Shown here piece by piece: positions 35,424-44,509 of a stretch of DNA of 64,000 nucleotides. Both the position numbers and the translations under genes were made by a program. Under the pieces are notes generated by a model, which saw only the letters and a program-made list of their open reading frames with translations, ran no database searches and was not told the origin of the DNA. Numbering within the stretch: position 1 is the first letter of the stretch; each line of letters opens with the position of its first letter. Origin of the DNA: Cohnella terricola (GTDB lineage: Bacteria; Bacillota; Bacilli; Paenibacillales; Paenibacillaceae); NCBI RefSeq assembly GCF_007786475.1, contig NZ_VNJJ01000015.1:55296-119295 (forward strand), written 5' to 3'.

Positions 35424-37112
35424 ATGGAACGCAAATGGTGGAAGGAAGCCGTCGTCTATCAGATTTATCCGAGAAGCTTTATGGATAGCAACGGGGACGG
35501 CGTTGGAGATTTGCAGGGCATTATCCTCAAGCTGGACTATCTTCGGGAGCTCGGCATTGATGTCATCTGGCTGAGCCCGATTAATAAATCGCCGAACGAC
35601 GACAATGGCTACGATATAAGCGATTATAGAGATATTATGGACGAATTCGGCACGATGCAGGATTTCGATCAGCTCCTGACCGAAGCGCATGCCAGACAGA
35701 TTAAGATTATGCTCGACTTGGTCGTCAATCACTCTTCGGACGAACATCCTTGGTTCATTGAGGCTAGGAAGTCCATGGACAACCCTTACCGCGACTATTA
35801 TATGTGGCGTCCGGGCAAGGAAGACGGCAGCGAGCCGAACAATTGGGGCTCCAGATTCGGCGGTTCGGCGTGGGAGTATGACGAGCAGAGCGGGGAGTAT
35901 TACCTCCACATTTACTCTAAGAAGCAGCCGGACTTGAACTGGGAAAATCCCGTGCTTCGCGGTGAAGTGTACGATCTGATGAGGTTCTGGCTCGACAAGG
36001 GCGTGGACGGCTTCCGTATGGACGTCATCAACATGCTTTCCAAAGCAGAGGGACTTCCAGACGCAATCGTCAAAGATGGCTTCAAATATGGCGACGGCGT
36101 TCCCCTCTACTGCGACGGACCGAAAATTCATGACTACCTGCAGGAAATGAACCGCGAAGTGCTGTCCAAGTACGACATCATCACGGTTGGGGAAACGTTG
36201 GGCGTCAACTTAGAGCAAGCCAAGCTGTATACGGGCGCGAGCCGGAACGAATTGAACATGGTGTTCCATTTCGAGCATGTGTTCCTCGGTGACGGAAAGC
36301 TGGGCAAGTGGTCGCCTCAGCCGTGGAAGCTGACCGAGCTGAAGACGATTATGAGCCGCTGGCAATACGGTCTGCGAGAAGACGGCTGGAACAGCCTCTA
36401 CTGGAGCAACCACGATCAGCCGCGCGCGGTATCCCGTTTCGGCAACGACAGCCCGGAATATCGGGTGCTGTCCGCCAAAATGCTCGCCACCTGCCTGCAT
36501 ATGCTGCAAGGCACGCCTTATATTTATCAGGGCGAAGAAATCGGCATGACGAACGTACGATTCGACCAGGTTACCGATTACCGGGACATCCAGACGGTGA
36601 ACGCATATCGCGACTTTGTCGGAGACGGGCAGCTCAGCCACTCGGAGATGATGGAGAGCATTCACCAGCGCAGTCGGGACAACGGCCGCACGCCGGTTCA
36701 GTGGTCCGCAGCCGACAACAGCGGTTTTACCGAAGGCACGCCTTGGATCGGAGTTCATGATAATCATAAGGAAATCAACGTAGAGCGCGACAGGCAAGAT
36801 CCGAACTCGATCTTTCATTTCTATCGCAAACTGATTCAGCTTCGTAAAAAGCACGGGATCATCGTATACGGCAGCTATGACGTGCTCATGGAAGCCGACG
36901 AGCAAATCTATGCGTTCACTCGTACGCTGGACCAAGAGCAGCTGATCGTCATTTGCAACTTCTCCGACCAGACTCCGGTGTTCGAGCTGCCTAGCCACAT
37001 TCGCTCTGAGGGTCGGGAATTACTGATCAGCAATTATGAGGTGGACGAGCAGGAGAAGATTGACTCGCTTACGCTGCGGCCTTACGAAGCGAGAGTCTAT
37101 CGGTTAGCGTAA
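35424..37112 (+). CDS. malL: GH13 alpha-glucosidase, probably oligo-1,6-glucosidase
   Basis: 562 residues from ATG 35424; cytoplasmic (no signal). GH13 landmarks: VVYQIYPRSF (10-19), LDLVVNHSSD, nucleophile D200 in GFRMDVIN, acid/base E257 in VGETLG and transition-state D331 in NHDQPR. The residue after the nucleophile is Val, as in isomaltase-type enzymes, rather than the Thr of maltases, which favours alpha-1,6-linked substrates such as isomaltose or isomalto-oligosaccharides. Length and C-terminal domain are normal. It should hydrolyse the sugar brought in by the preceding ABC system. Confidence 0.85.
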   Translation: MERKWWKEAVVYQIYPRSFMDSNGDGVGDLQGIILKLDYLRELGIDVIWLSPINKSPNDDNGYDISDYRDIMDEFGTMQDFDQLLTEAHARQIKIMLDLVVNHSSDEHPWFIEARKSMDNPYRDYYMWRPGKEDGSEPNNWGSRFGGSAWEYDEQSGEYYLHIYSKKQPDLNWENPVLRGEVYDLMRFWLDKGVDGFRMDVINMLSKAEGLPDAIVKDGFKYGDGVPLYCDGPKIHDYLQEMNREVLSKYDIITVGETLGVNLEQAKLYTGASRNELNMVFHFEHVFLGDGKLGKWSPQPWKLTELKTIMSRWQYGLREDGWNSLYWSNHDQPRAVSRFGNDSPEYRVLSAKMLATCLHMLQGTPYIYQGEEIGMTNVRFDQVTDYRDIQTVNAYRDFVGDGQLSHSEMMESIHQRSRDNGRTPVQWSAADNSGFTEGTPWIGVHDNHKEINVERDRQDPNSIFHFYRKLIQLRKKHGIIVYGSYDVLMEADEQIYAFTRTLDQEQLIVICNFSDQTPVFELPSHIRSEGRELLISNYEVDEQEKIDSLTLRPYEARVYRLA

Positions 37113-37171
37113 TTACGTTCAGAAGAAAGGGTTAGCCATACTGCTCCACTATCGGGATAAGCCTGACATCT

Positions 37172-38113
37172 ATGGACACGAAGGCAGTGATAGGTTTGAT
37201 TCCGGTTCTGATAAAAGCAAGCGCGTATATTTTCATCATTTTATTGGGCTATATGTTGAAGAGAAAAGGCTTTGTCGCGCCATACGATTATAAGCTGATC
37301 TCGAAAATCGTGCTGAACGTGACGCTTCCCGCAGCCGTCGTGACGAGCTTTGCCGCGCATGAGATGCAAGCCTCGCTGCTGTTTATCGTTCTGCTCGGGT
37401 TCGGGTGCAACGTACTGCTGCTGCTGCTCGGGTATTGGGCGTCACGTAAGGAAGACAACGGCACAAGGGCGTTTTATATGCTGAATTGGCCGGGGTATAG
37501 CATCGGTTCGTTCACCATGCCGTACGTGCAAAGCTTCCTCGGTCCTTCCGGCATCGTCGTGACCAGCTTGTTCGATGCGGGTAACGCGGTCATGTGCACG
37601 AGCGGCTCCTATGTGGTGACTTCGAACGTGCTGAACGCGGGAGAAAGAAGCCGTGTATGGGGGATGATCCGCAAGCTGTTCTCTTCCGTTCCGTTCGTGA
37701 CCTATATGCTGATGCTTGTGTTTGCGATGCTGCATGTGGGCATGCCGACGGGGGTAATTGCCGTATCCTCGACAATCGGTGCAGCGAACGGCTTTCTGTC
37801 CATGCTGATGATCGGTATGATGTTCGATATCAAGTTCGAGCGCAAATACGTCAAGCAGGTTGTGACTACGCTTTCCGTAAGGTTTCTCGGCGCATCGGTC
37901 TTCGCCGCGGTCTTCTATTTTCTCACTCCGTTTTCCGAGGAAATTCGGCAAGCGCTCGTCCTCGTGTCGTTCTCGCCGATCTCGAATCTGTCTCCCGTGT
38001 TCACGGAGAAATGCAAGGGAGATCCGGCGTTGTCGAGTCTTACCGGATCGTTGTCCATCCTGGTCAGCATCGTGGTGATGACGTTCCTGCTCATGCTGAT
38101 GCAGCAAGTATAA
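37172..38113 (+). CDS. AEC (auxin efflux carrier) family transporter
   Basis: 313 residues, ATG 37172 with a weak ribosome site (start uncertain). About ten hydrophobic segments in the two-bundle pattern of AEC carriers, with the N-terminal IIFILLGYMLKRKGFV-type helix and the crossover region NVTLPAAVVTSF containing the helix-breaking Pro. Members carry organic acids or auxin-like anions. It follows the glucosidase by 59 bp and ends before a strong terminator, so it may belong to the same transcript, although its substrate link to sugar use is not evident. Confidence 0.75.
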   Translation: MDTKAVIGLIPVLIKASAYIFIILLGYMLKRKGFVAPYDYKLISKIVLNVTLPAAVVTSFAAHEMQASLLFIVLLGFGCNVLLLLLGYWASRKEDNGTRAFYMLNWPGYSIGSFTMPYVQSFLGPSGIVVTSLFDAGNAVMCTSGSYVVTSNVLNAGERSRVWGMIRKLFSSVPFVTYMLMLVFAMLHVGMPTGVIAVSSTIGAANGFLSMLMIGMMFDIKFERKYVKQVVTTLSVRFLGASVFAAVFYFLTPFSEEIRQALVLVSFSPISNLSPVFTEKCKGDPALSSLTGSLSILVSIVVMTFLLMLMQQV

Positions 38114-38147
38114 CCGACGCGCAAAAGAACAAACGTACAGTGGTGTG

Positions 38148-38175
38148 AGGGGTCCGGGGCTAGCCCCGGACCCCT
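38148..38175. terminator. Perfect bidirectional terminator hairpin
   Basis: AGGGGTCCGGGGC (38148-38160) pairs perfectly with GCCCCGGACCCCT (38163-38175), between convergent genes. Confidence 0.75.
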
Positions 38176-38184
38176 CCTATTCGT

Positions 38185-38625
38185 TTACGTTCTCGTCCGA
38201 ACGGCTAAACCGCTGAACGAGATAGGTCCGACAACATCGGCTCTTGTATTTGCAGCACGGTTTTCCGCTGTGACTGTATATACGTGGGTACCGGCTGGTA
38301 CATTTCTATCTTCCGCCTGGAACGTAACGGCGTAGTTTTGCTCGGAACCGACAGATTCAATACCTTGCTGCGTGTTGAAAATCTCTCTTCCATCGCGGAA
38401 GATTCTAAAGAGAATTTGTGCAATGCCAGTGACGCCCCGAACGCCCACGGTTGCCACCAAATCTACCCGATTAGGTTGAGAAAGAGTTGGAATCCGCAAA
38501 GTAATGGTTGCAAGTTGAGATCTTGCTGGCGAACGACGTATGACAAACGAGGTTGCAAGATTGAAACTACGGCGCGGCATGACGGCAGCTTTATCGAGAA
38601 TACGTGTTACAATAATACGTGCCAA
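38185..38625 (-). CDS. Small beta-rich protein of unknown function
   Basis: 146 residues from TTG 38625, with AAAGGAG 8 bp upstream, which decides this start over later ones. No signal peptide or membrane segment. The N-terminal 35 residues are basic (RIIVTRILDKAAVMPRR, then FVIRRSPARSQ), and the remainder alternates hydrophobic residues as beta strands (RVDLVATVGVRGVTGIAQIL, then HVYTVTAENRAANTRADVVG), suggesting a jelly-roll or sandwich fold. Architecture is reminiscent of small spore-surface or appendage proteins of Bacilli, but I do not recognise the family and that is a guess. Confidence 0.6.
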   Translation of the reverse strand: MARIIVTRILDKAAVMPRRSFNLATSFVIRRSPARSQLATITLRIPTLSQPNRVDLVATVGVRGVTGIAQILFRIFRDGREIFNTQQGIESVGSEQNYAVTFQAEDRNVPAGTHVYTVTAENRAANTRADVVGPISFSGLAVRTRT

Positions 38626-38829
38626 AATATCAACTCCTTTGGATTGATACTGACAATATATTCTCGAAAAACAGTGGATGATTGGACAAAGCTACCGTCT
38701 GTTTTATTTTAAGGCAGGTAGCTATCTGAACATAAGCGGGGCTTGTATATTAATCATCTTTTTTTGGAGTATTTGATCTTAGATCAAGTACTTTTTTTTA
38801 TTTCACAAATGAAAGGACGGGGTAGGGGT

Positions 38830-39409
38830 ATGAGAACGGCTTACATTTTGTTCGACGGAATGACGATGCTGGATTTTGTCGGGTTCTACGAAGCGGTTAC
38901 CATGATGGACATCTTTACGGCTAAAGACAAGGCGTCATGGGATTTTTGTTCGAACAAAGAGCAAATTACCGATGATCGGGGATTGACCGTTCGGGTGAAT
39001 CGAATCTGCCCGAATCTTTCGGACTACGACTTGGTTTTCATCCCCGGAGGCTTCTCTACTAGGCAACTAAGGTTCGAAACGGATTTTATTTCATGGATTC
39101 AGACTGCGCGAGATGCAAGGTACAAGGCTTCCGTATGTACGGGAGCGCTAATTCTGGGGGCGGCGGGGTTTCTAAACGGAAAAAAGGCAACGACGAATCC
39201 TTCCGCGTACGGGTTGTTGGTGCCTTATTGCGCAGAGGTGGTCAAGGAACGCTTCATCAGGGACGGCAACGTTTTTACGGGTGGGGGGAGTATCCGCCTC
39301 CATTGATTTGGGGCTGTATTTCATAGAGTCACTTGCTGGCAAGGAGTTAGCCCGACAGGTTCAAGAGAAGATGGATTACCCGTATTATTCTTCGACGCGG
39401 TCGTCTTGA
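38830..39409 (+). pseudogene. DJ-1/PfpI family gene broken by a +1 frameshift in a G run
   Basis: ATG 38830 (AAAGGAC/GGGGTAGGGG upstream) begins MRTAYILFDGMTMLDFVGFYEAV. The frame runs through the nucleophile elbow ASVCTGALILGAAG (Cys present) and ends prematurely with TGGGSIRLH at 39306. In the next frame the sequence continues as the normal family C-terminus, VSASIDLGLYFIESLAGKEL, to a stop at 39407-39409. The change lies at a run of six G at 39283-39288, where five would restore the frame. So it is either a recent null allele, a phase-variable gene or a base-calling error. The intact form would be a 192-residue cytoplasmic DJ-1 protein of the isonitrile-hydratase/PfpI type. Confidence 0.8.
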
Positions 39410-39435
39410 CAATCTGAGCCGGAGTCCAATAGAGT
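39406..39435 (+). promoter_or_regulatory. Promoter upstream of the GntR gene
   Basis: TTGACA (39406-39411), 18 bp, TAGAGT (39430-39435). The -35 box overlaps the restored stop codon of the broken DJ-1 gene. Confidence 0.5.
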
Positions 39436-39483
39436 GGGGTTAACGAGAGCGATTCCGGCCCCGATCGCCGAAAGGATAATGAC

Positions 39484-40191
39484 ATGGAGAAAAAGCTGCT
39501 CTATATTCGCGTTAAAGAAGAAATCGAGCGAAGAATTCACGCGGGAGAGTTCCAACCGGGGGAGAAGCTTCCTTCGGAGCCCGCGCTGGCCAAGGAATTC
39601 GACGTAAGCCGTCCCACCTTGAGAGAAGCTTTGAAGATGCTGCAGAGAGAAGGAGCGCTGACGAGCAAGAACGGAGTCGGCACCTACGTGAACGAGCGCC
39701 CTTCCTTCATCGTGAATCCGCTGAACAAGCTGCGCAGTCTGGGAGAGATGATCAAGAGCGTAGGCTACAAGGAAAGCGAGACGGACGTGAGAATCTATTC
39801 GCGGGAAGCCGAGCCGGAGTGGCTCGAGAAGCTTCGGACCGAGGACCCGGTCGTCGTGTTGGAGCGGATCCGCACCGCGGACGATCAGAAAGTCGCCTTC
39901 TATTACAACATTTTTCCTGGAGATATCGCGTCCGATCATTTCGAATCCGGATTCACCGGGGCGATATTCGATTTTCTTCGCGACCGGCTCGGGATCCGGA
40001 TCGCTTACGCCCTGACCGAAATCTGCGCGGTCAGCACCTCGGACGAGCGGGATTGCAAAGCCGCGGAAGTGCTTGGCGGGGGGCTTATTCTGCTGAAGCA
40101 GCTTCATTTCGACGAAGATGATCGCCCCGTGTTCTATTCGCTGGACTATCTGAAAAGCAGCGCTTTTAAATTGTTCGTCAGACGGGATTAG
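39484..40191 (+). CDS. GntR-family regulator with UTRA effector domain (HutC type)
   Basis: 235 residues from ATG 39484. Residues 8-72: winged helix of GntR type (PGEKLPSEPALAKEFDVSRP, then TLREALKMLQREGALTSKNGVGTYV). Residues about 95-232: UTRA (chorismate-lyase-like) effector domain with DPVVVLERIRTADDQKVAFYYN and the terminal strand DRPVFYSLDYL. Such regulators respond to sugars, phosphonates, phosphate esters or amino acids. It is followed by a terminator and the ABC/phosphatase cluster, which it probably controls. The effector is likely the cluster's substrate. Confidence 0.85.
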   Translation: MEKKLLYIRVKEEIERRIHAGEFQPGEKLPSEPALAKEFDVSRPTLREALKMLQREGALTSKNGVGTYVNERPSFIVNPLNKLRSLGEMIKSVGYKESETDVRIYSREAEPEWLEKLRTEDPVVVLERIRTADDQKVAFYYNIFPGDIASDHFESGFTGAIFDFLRDRLGIRIAYALTEICAVSTSDERDCKAAEVLGGGLILLKQLHFDEDDRPVFYSLDYLKSSAFKLFVRRD

Positions 40192-40211
40192 CCGTCCTAA
40201 TCGCATATCAG

Positions 40212-40245
40212 CCGCATCGTCCTTGTCGGACGGCGCGGTTTTTTT
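40212..40245 (+). terminator. Rho-independent terminator after the GntR gene
   Basis: CCGC-ATCGTCC pairs with GGACG-GCGCGG (40212-40238), followed by TTTTTTT. Confidence 0.75.
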
Positions 40246-40250
40246 GCATT

Positions 40251-40438
40251 AACGATTGGAATCATCGCTATTGATGGGTGGCGGAGCGAGGGACGAGTTA
40301 ATAACGGTACAAAACATCGCAATTAGAGGCAACAAGGATAAACGCCCCAGGTTTCCAGGTCAACAACGCTATTTTACATCGCTATTCCAGCGATAGAACG
40401 AATGGGTAGGCAGAGTAGCGATGTTTTTCATCGTTATT
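40251..40438. repeat. Four spaced copies of a 22-nt motif
   Basis: AACG-N8-CATCGCTATT occurs at 40251-40272, 40303-40324 (one change), 40365-40386 and, less exactly, at 40417-40438. Start-to-start distances are 52, 62 and 52 bp. The intervening sequence is not conserved, so this is not a plain tandem repeat. The 377-bp gap between the GntR gene and the next gene has no coding sequence. Confidence 0.65.
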
Positions 40439-40529
40439 CTTAAATCCCCGGCTCAGGCGATGGCCAAGCGTTAATAAAAGTTTTACTTGCGCGTGATGCT
40501 CCTCTAACATTTGTCTATTAAATTGGAGA

Positions 40530-40550
40530 TGTCAGACAGCTTGTCAGATA
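40530..40550. promoter_or_regulatory. Candidate GntR operator
   Basis: TGTCAGACA (40530-40538), a palindrome around a central A, is followed by TGTCAGATA (40542-40550), 19 bp before the start of the binding-protein gene and next to its ribosome site. TGTC/GACA half-sites are common for HutC-type GntR proteins. Weak evidence. Confidence 0.3.
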
Positions 40551-40568
40551 AATGAGGAGGATCGGAAA

Positions 40569-41684
40569 ATGATCAGGAGTTGGAAGAAGAGAACGAGCAA
40601 CGTACTGGCGTTGGCTTTGATTGCAAGCATGACGGTATTGGGTGCGTGCGGCCAGAACAACAACGGCGGAAACTCGGCGGAGAGCCCGTCGGAAAGCGCC
40701 CCGTCCTCGGCCCCGAGCGCATCGGAATCGAGCTCCCCGGAATCGAAGAAACTTGTCGTGTACACCGCATTGAGCGAAGACGATATGATGCAGCTTCAGA
40801 AGAAGTTTAAGGAAGACACCGGAATCGACATTGAATATTTGAGCTTGGGAAGCGCGGGCGAAGCCAGTACGCGGGTTCAAGCGGAGAAGAGCTCGCCGAA
40901 GGCGGACATTCTGGTAGGCGGGTCGGTTGAATTCTATCAGCCGCTGGCCGACCAAGGCATTCTTGAGAAATACACTTCGCCGAACGCAAGCGAGATCGAT
41001 GCTCAGTTCAACGATCCGAACGGTTTCTGGCAAGGGTGGTACATGGGGGTTCTCGGCATCGTGTTGAATAACGAACGCTTCGAGAAAGAGCTTGCTCCTA
41101 AAGGCGTGAAAGAGCCTGCGACATGGGATGATCTGCTCGACCCCGCCTACAAGGATTTGTTTATCACGTCGAACCCCGCAACGGCGGGCGGCGGCTACAT
41201 CTTCATCGCGGATCAATTGTTCCGTCTGGGCGAGGAGAAGGGCTGGGACTATCTGAAGAAACTGAACGACAACGTTCATCACTATACGCCCAAAGCCGGA
41301 GACGGTATCAACCTGACTGCCGCGGGCGAATTCGTGGCAGGCATGTCCTGGGCTCACGACATCGTCAAATCGGCCAAACAAGGATATCCGATCAAGGTCA
41401 TCGTGCCCGAGCAGACCGCATTCGAGATCGGGGGCGTCGGAATCATCCAAGGCGGTCCCAACACGGATAACGCCAAGAAATTCGTCGATTGGCTTTTGAC
41501 CAAGGATGTCGGCGAGATGAATACGGAGATGTCCAACCGCTATTCTGTTCGCAAAGACGTCGCTCCTCCCAAAGGCATGATTCCGCTCGAGAACGTAAAC
41601 CTCGTCGAATACGATCGTGCCAAGGCGGCCGAGATGAAGGCGGATGTCGTGAAGAAGTTTACTGAAATGATCGGTTCCAAGTAA
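40569..41684 (+). CDS. ABC transporter substrate-binding lipoprotein (AfuA/Fbp-like, type II)
   Basis: 371 residues from ATG 40569 behind GAGGAGG. Lipobox LGAC (ALIASMTVLGAC), a Ser/Pro-rich linker to about residue 60, then a binding fold of the iron/phosphate-ester class: KLVVYTALSEDDMMQLQKKF, ADILVGGSVEFYQPL and MGVLGIVLNNERFEKE. Relatives bind ferric iron, putrescine, 2-aminoethylphosphonate or, in AfuA, hexose phosphates. No conserved tyrosine pair typical of ferric-binding proteins is obvious. With a phosphatase and a GntR-UTRA regulator in the cluster, a phosphorylated organic ligand is the better guess. Confidence 0.8.
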   Translation: MIRSWKKRTSNVLALALIASMTVLGACGQNNNGGNSAESPSESAPSSAPSASESSSPESKKLVVYTALSEDDMMQLQKKFKEDTGIDIEYLSLGSAGEASTRVQAEKSSPKADILVGGSVEFYQPLADQGILEKYTSPNASEIDAQFNDPNGFWQGWYMGVLGIVLNNERFEKELAPKGVKEPATWDDLLDPAYKDLFITSNPATAGGGYIFIADQLFRLGEEKGWDYLKKLNDNVHHYTPKAGDGINLTAAGEFVAGMSWAHDIVKSAKQGYPIKVIVPEQTAFEIGGVGIIQGGPNTDNAKKFVDWLLTKDVGEMNTEMSNRYSVRKDVAPPKGMIPLENVNLVEYDRAKAAEMKADVVKKFTEMIGSK

Positions 41685-41701
41685 TACATTCCGGCATTTA
41701 A

Positions 41702-41742
41702 GCGGGAACATTTCCTCCCTTGCGGCGAGGAAGTGTTCCCGC
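41702..41742 (+). other. Stable intercistronic hairpin between binding protein and permease
   Basis: GCGGGAACATTTCCTC (41702-41717) pairs with GAGGAAGTGTTCCCGC (41727-41742), 16 bp with one wobble. No U-tract follows, which suits an mRNA end-stabilising element after the binding-protein gene. Confidence 0.75.
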
Positions 41743-41771
41743 GTTATCAGATCTGAAAGAGGGGAACCCCC

Positions 41772-43415
41772 GTGACCTCGTCCGCTCTTAGAAACGCATG
41801 GCTGGAAATCAGGAAGCTGAAGCACGAGCCTGCGTTGGCGTTCTTAATCGCCGCAGTGACGACGATAACCTGTTTTTTCGTTTTATGGCCGATCGCGAAG
41901 GTCGTCAGCTTTCCCCGCCCGGAAGACTATTTGCAGCTATTTACGAATTCCAGATGGTTTCAGGCGGCGCTCAACAGCTTGTTCATGATGGCGATCTCGA
42001 CGCTGTCCTGCACGGCCGTCGCCTTTCTGTTCGCGTATTCGATCGCGAGACTGGACATTCCGTTTAAAGGATTATTCCGTTTCGTGACCTTATTGCCTAT
42101 CGTCTCTCCTCCGTTCATCGTGGCGTTATCCTACATCCTGCTCTTCGGCAGGCAGGGCATCGTCTCCAAGCAATTGTTGCACGCCAACTTCGACATCTAC
42201 GGCTGGCACGGGCTCTGGCTCGTGCAGACGATTACTTTTTTTCCGTTCGCGTACGCGGTCATCTACGGAGTGCTGAAATCCCTGCCCGTCCACCTGGAGT
42301 ACGCGGCGCACAATCTCGGCGCGACTCGCTGGCAAGTATTCCGCCATGTATTCCTGCCGCTCTGCAGGCCCGGTCTCGCAGGCGGAGCCTTAATCGCCGC
42401 GATGAACGTGCTGGCCGACTTCGGCAATCCGATGATCATCGCCGGCAACTTTACGTTGCTGCCTACTGAAGCCTACATGCAAATGTCGGGATGGTTCGAT
42501 CTATCCTCGGCGTCGGTTCTGTCCACCGCGCTACTCTTGCCCGCTCTCGCGCTGTTCTTCGCGAACCGTATCTGGTTAGGCAGACGATCTTACGTTACGG
42601 TTACCGGCAAGGAGTCGAGCCTTAAAGCCTATCCGGTGCCTTCTTACGTAAAATGGGGCTTGTTCGCCTGCTGCTTATTCGTTGCTCTGTTCGTGCTGGC
42701 CGTGTACGGCGTGCTTTTCTACGGCGCGTTCACGAAAACCTGGGGTTACGATTGGAGCTTTACCTTGCAAAATCTGAAGTACGTCGCGGCCAAAGGAACG
42801 GAACTGTACAATAGCATCCGCTACGCGCTGTTCTCGTCGTTCGCAGCGGCCGTCTTAGGGATGATTCTAGCTTATCTCGTTCAGCGCAAGCGCATCGGAT
42901 TTAACCGCCTGCTCGATTTCCTGGCCATTCTGCCCGGAGCCGTTCCGGGCGTATTCCTCGGGCTCGGCTTCGCGATGGCTTTTAATCAGGCGCCGCTTGA
43001 TCTATCGGGAACTTCCGCGATTATGATTCTCGCCCTGACGTTCTGGAACTTGCCGACATGCTACAGCGCAAGCTCGGCGGGGCTGCAACAGATCGGCAGC
43101 TCGCTGGAGGACGCTTCGCTTAATCTGGGCGCCGGAAGCTTCCGCACGTTTCGCAATGTCCTGCTGCCGTTGCTGAAAGGGCCGTTCCTATCGGGGCTTT
43201 CCGTTGCTTTCCTGCGTTCGGTGACTTGTCTGAGCGTGATTATCTTTATTTATTCGGCCCACACTTCCGTCGGAACGGTATCGATTCTGAATTTGGTACA
43301 GAACGGTGCATGGGGAGGGGCGTCGGCGTTTACCGCCGTGCTGATCTCCATTGCCTTCGCCGTGCACGCGGCGACGCAACTGATCGCGAGAGCGTATGAT
43401 CGGAGGAAATCATGA
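41772..43415 (+). CDS. Fused two-domain ABC permease (FbpB/ThiP type)
   Basis: 547 residues from GTG 41772 behind GAGGGG. Two permease halves, each with six transmembrane helices and an EAA loop: LEYAAHNLGATRWQVFRHVF in the first and LEDASLNLGAGSFRTFRNVL in the second, so a single polypeptide forms the channel. This form is typical of iron(III), thiamine and phosphonate/hexose-phosphate importers, not of the sugar systems elsewhere in this window. The ATPase start codon overlaps its stop (ATGA). Confidence 0.9.
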   Translation: MTSSALRNAWLEIRKLKHEPALAFLIAAVTTITCFFVLWPIAKVVSFPRPEDYLQLFTNSRWFQAALNSLFMMAISTLSCTAVAFLFAYSIARLDIPFKGLFRFVTLLPIVSPPFIVALSYILLFGRQGIVSKQLLHANFDIYGWHGLWLVQTITFFPFAYAVIYGVLKSLPVHLEYAAHNLGATRWQVFRHVFLPLCRPGLAGGALIAAMNVLADFGNPMIIAGNFTLLPTEAYMQMSGWFDLSSASVLSTALLLPALALFFANRIWLGRRSYVTVTGKESSLKAYPVPSYVKWGLFACCLFVALFVLAVYGVLFYGAFTKTWGYDWSFTLQNLKYVAAKGTELYNSIRYALFSSFAAAVLGMILAYLVQRKRIGFNRLLDFLAILPGAVPGVFLGLGFAMAFNQAPLDLSGTSAIMILALTFWNLPTCYSASSAGLQQIGSSLEDASLNLGAGSFRTFRNVLLPLLKGPFLSGLSVAFLRSVTCLSVIIFIYSAHTSVGTVSILNLVQNGAWGGASAFTAVLISIAFAVHAATQLIARAYDRRKS

Positions 43416-44509
43416 GCGAGCTTCAACCGCATATTCGCATCGACAATGTGACGAAATCTTTCGGCTCTTATTCCGCTATTCGCAACGTATGTTTGGATAT
43501 TCCGCGAGGCAGCTTCACGACGCTGCTCGGACCAAGCGGCTGCGGGAAAACGACTTTGATGAGGCTGATCGCCGGCTTCGACGAACCGGACAGCGGCAGC
43601 ATCCTGATCGACGGGGCGGAGATGAACGGCATTCCGGCCTTCCGGCGCAAGACGCCGCTCGTCTTCCAGGAATACGCGTTATTCCCGCATATGACGGTTT
43701 ATGAAAATATCGCCTACGGCTTAAAGCTGCAGAAGGTTCCTCGGGATGAGATTCGGCGCAAGGTTGGCGAGATGCTCGAGATGTTCGGCTTGGAGGGACT
43801 GGGCGATCGACAGCCCAAGCAATTGAGCGGAGGGCAGCAGCAGAGGGTGGCATTCGCGCGGGCGCTCGTCACGGGGCAGGACATCCTGCTGATGGACGAG
43901 CCGCTGAGCAATCTCGACGCCAAGATGCGGGTCGAAGTCCGCAACGAACTTCGCGAGCTGCAGCAGCGCGCCGGCATTACCGCTGTGTTCGTGACCCACG
44001 ACCAAGACGAAGCGCTGTCCCTCTCGGACCGAATCGCCGTATTCGATAAGGGCCGCATCTGCCAAGCGGGAACGCCGTGGGAGGTGTACTTTAAGCCCGA
44101 CAATGCTTTCGTCGCCGACTTTGTCGGCACGGCTAACTTTATTCCCGGCGAAGTCGCGGCCGTCGAAGGCGGGGAGCTTGTCGTTCGGTGCGAGGGCGCT
44201 CATCATCGAGTAGACGGGGGAGGTCGATCGTTCAGCCAAGGAGATCAGGTGACGCTGGTCGTCCGTCCGGAATGCATCTCGATCTCCATGGAGGCAGGTC
44301 CGGAAGGAAGCGCCGGCAAAGGCTGGAGCGGAGAGATTATGAGCAGCAGCTTTCTGGGACGAATGGTTCGTTATCGGGTCCGGTGCGGCTCTATGACATA
44401 CGACGTGGACGACGCCAGTCCGAGCGTCAGGGGGGTTCTGCAAGGTTCCGTTCGTCTGCAGATGGATTCAAGCAAGATTCATGTGCTTTTGGGGAGCGGG
44501 GAGTTATGA
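43412..44509 (+). CDS. ABC transporter ATPase (FbpC/PotA type)
   Basis: 365 residues from ATG 43412, four-base overlap with the permease. Walker A GPSGCGKTT, Q-loop VFQEYALFPHMTV, signature LSGGQQQR, Walker B ILLMDEPLSNLDAK and switch His in VTHDQDEA are all intact. Residues about 240-365 form an OB/TOBE-type regulatory domain (FIPGEVAAVEGGELVV), as in importers for iron, polyamines and phosphate esters. It energises the fused permease; the four-base overlap with the next gene suggests coupled translation. Confidence 0.9.
   Translation: MSELQPHIRIDNVTKSFGSYSAIRNVCLDIPRGSFTTLLGPSGCGKTTLMRLIAGFDEPDSGSILIDGAEMNGIPAFRRKTPLVFQEYALFPHMTVYENIAYGLKLQKVPRDEIRRKVGEMLEMFGLEGLGDRQPKQLSGGQQQRVAFARALVTGQDILLMDEPLSNLDAKMRVEVRNELRELQQRAGITAVFVTHDQDEALSLSDRIAVFDKGRICQAGTPWEVYFKPDNAFVADFVGTANFIPGEVAAVEGGELVVRCEGAHHRVDGGGRSFSQGDQVTLVVRPECISISMEAGPEGSAGKGWSGEIMSSSFLGRMVRYRVRCGSMTYDVDDASPSVRGVLQGSVRLQMDSSKIHVLLGSGEL

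Noticed and set aside
40518..41825. 435-codon open frame on the minus strand
   Set aside because: It is antisense to the binding-protein gene, which has a lipobox, ribosome site and family motifs; the antisense frame reads as composition-biased sequence.
44188..44505. N-terminal extension of the metallo-beta-lactamase-fold protein
   Set aside because: It is out-of-frame antisense-free overlap with the ATPase TOBE region; the family begins at ATG 44506 with a ribosome site and ATGA overlap.
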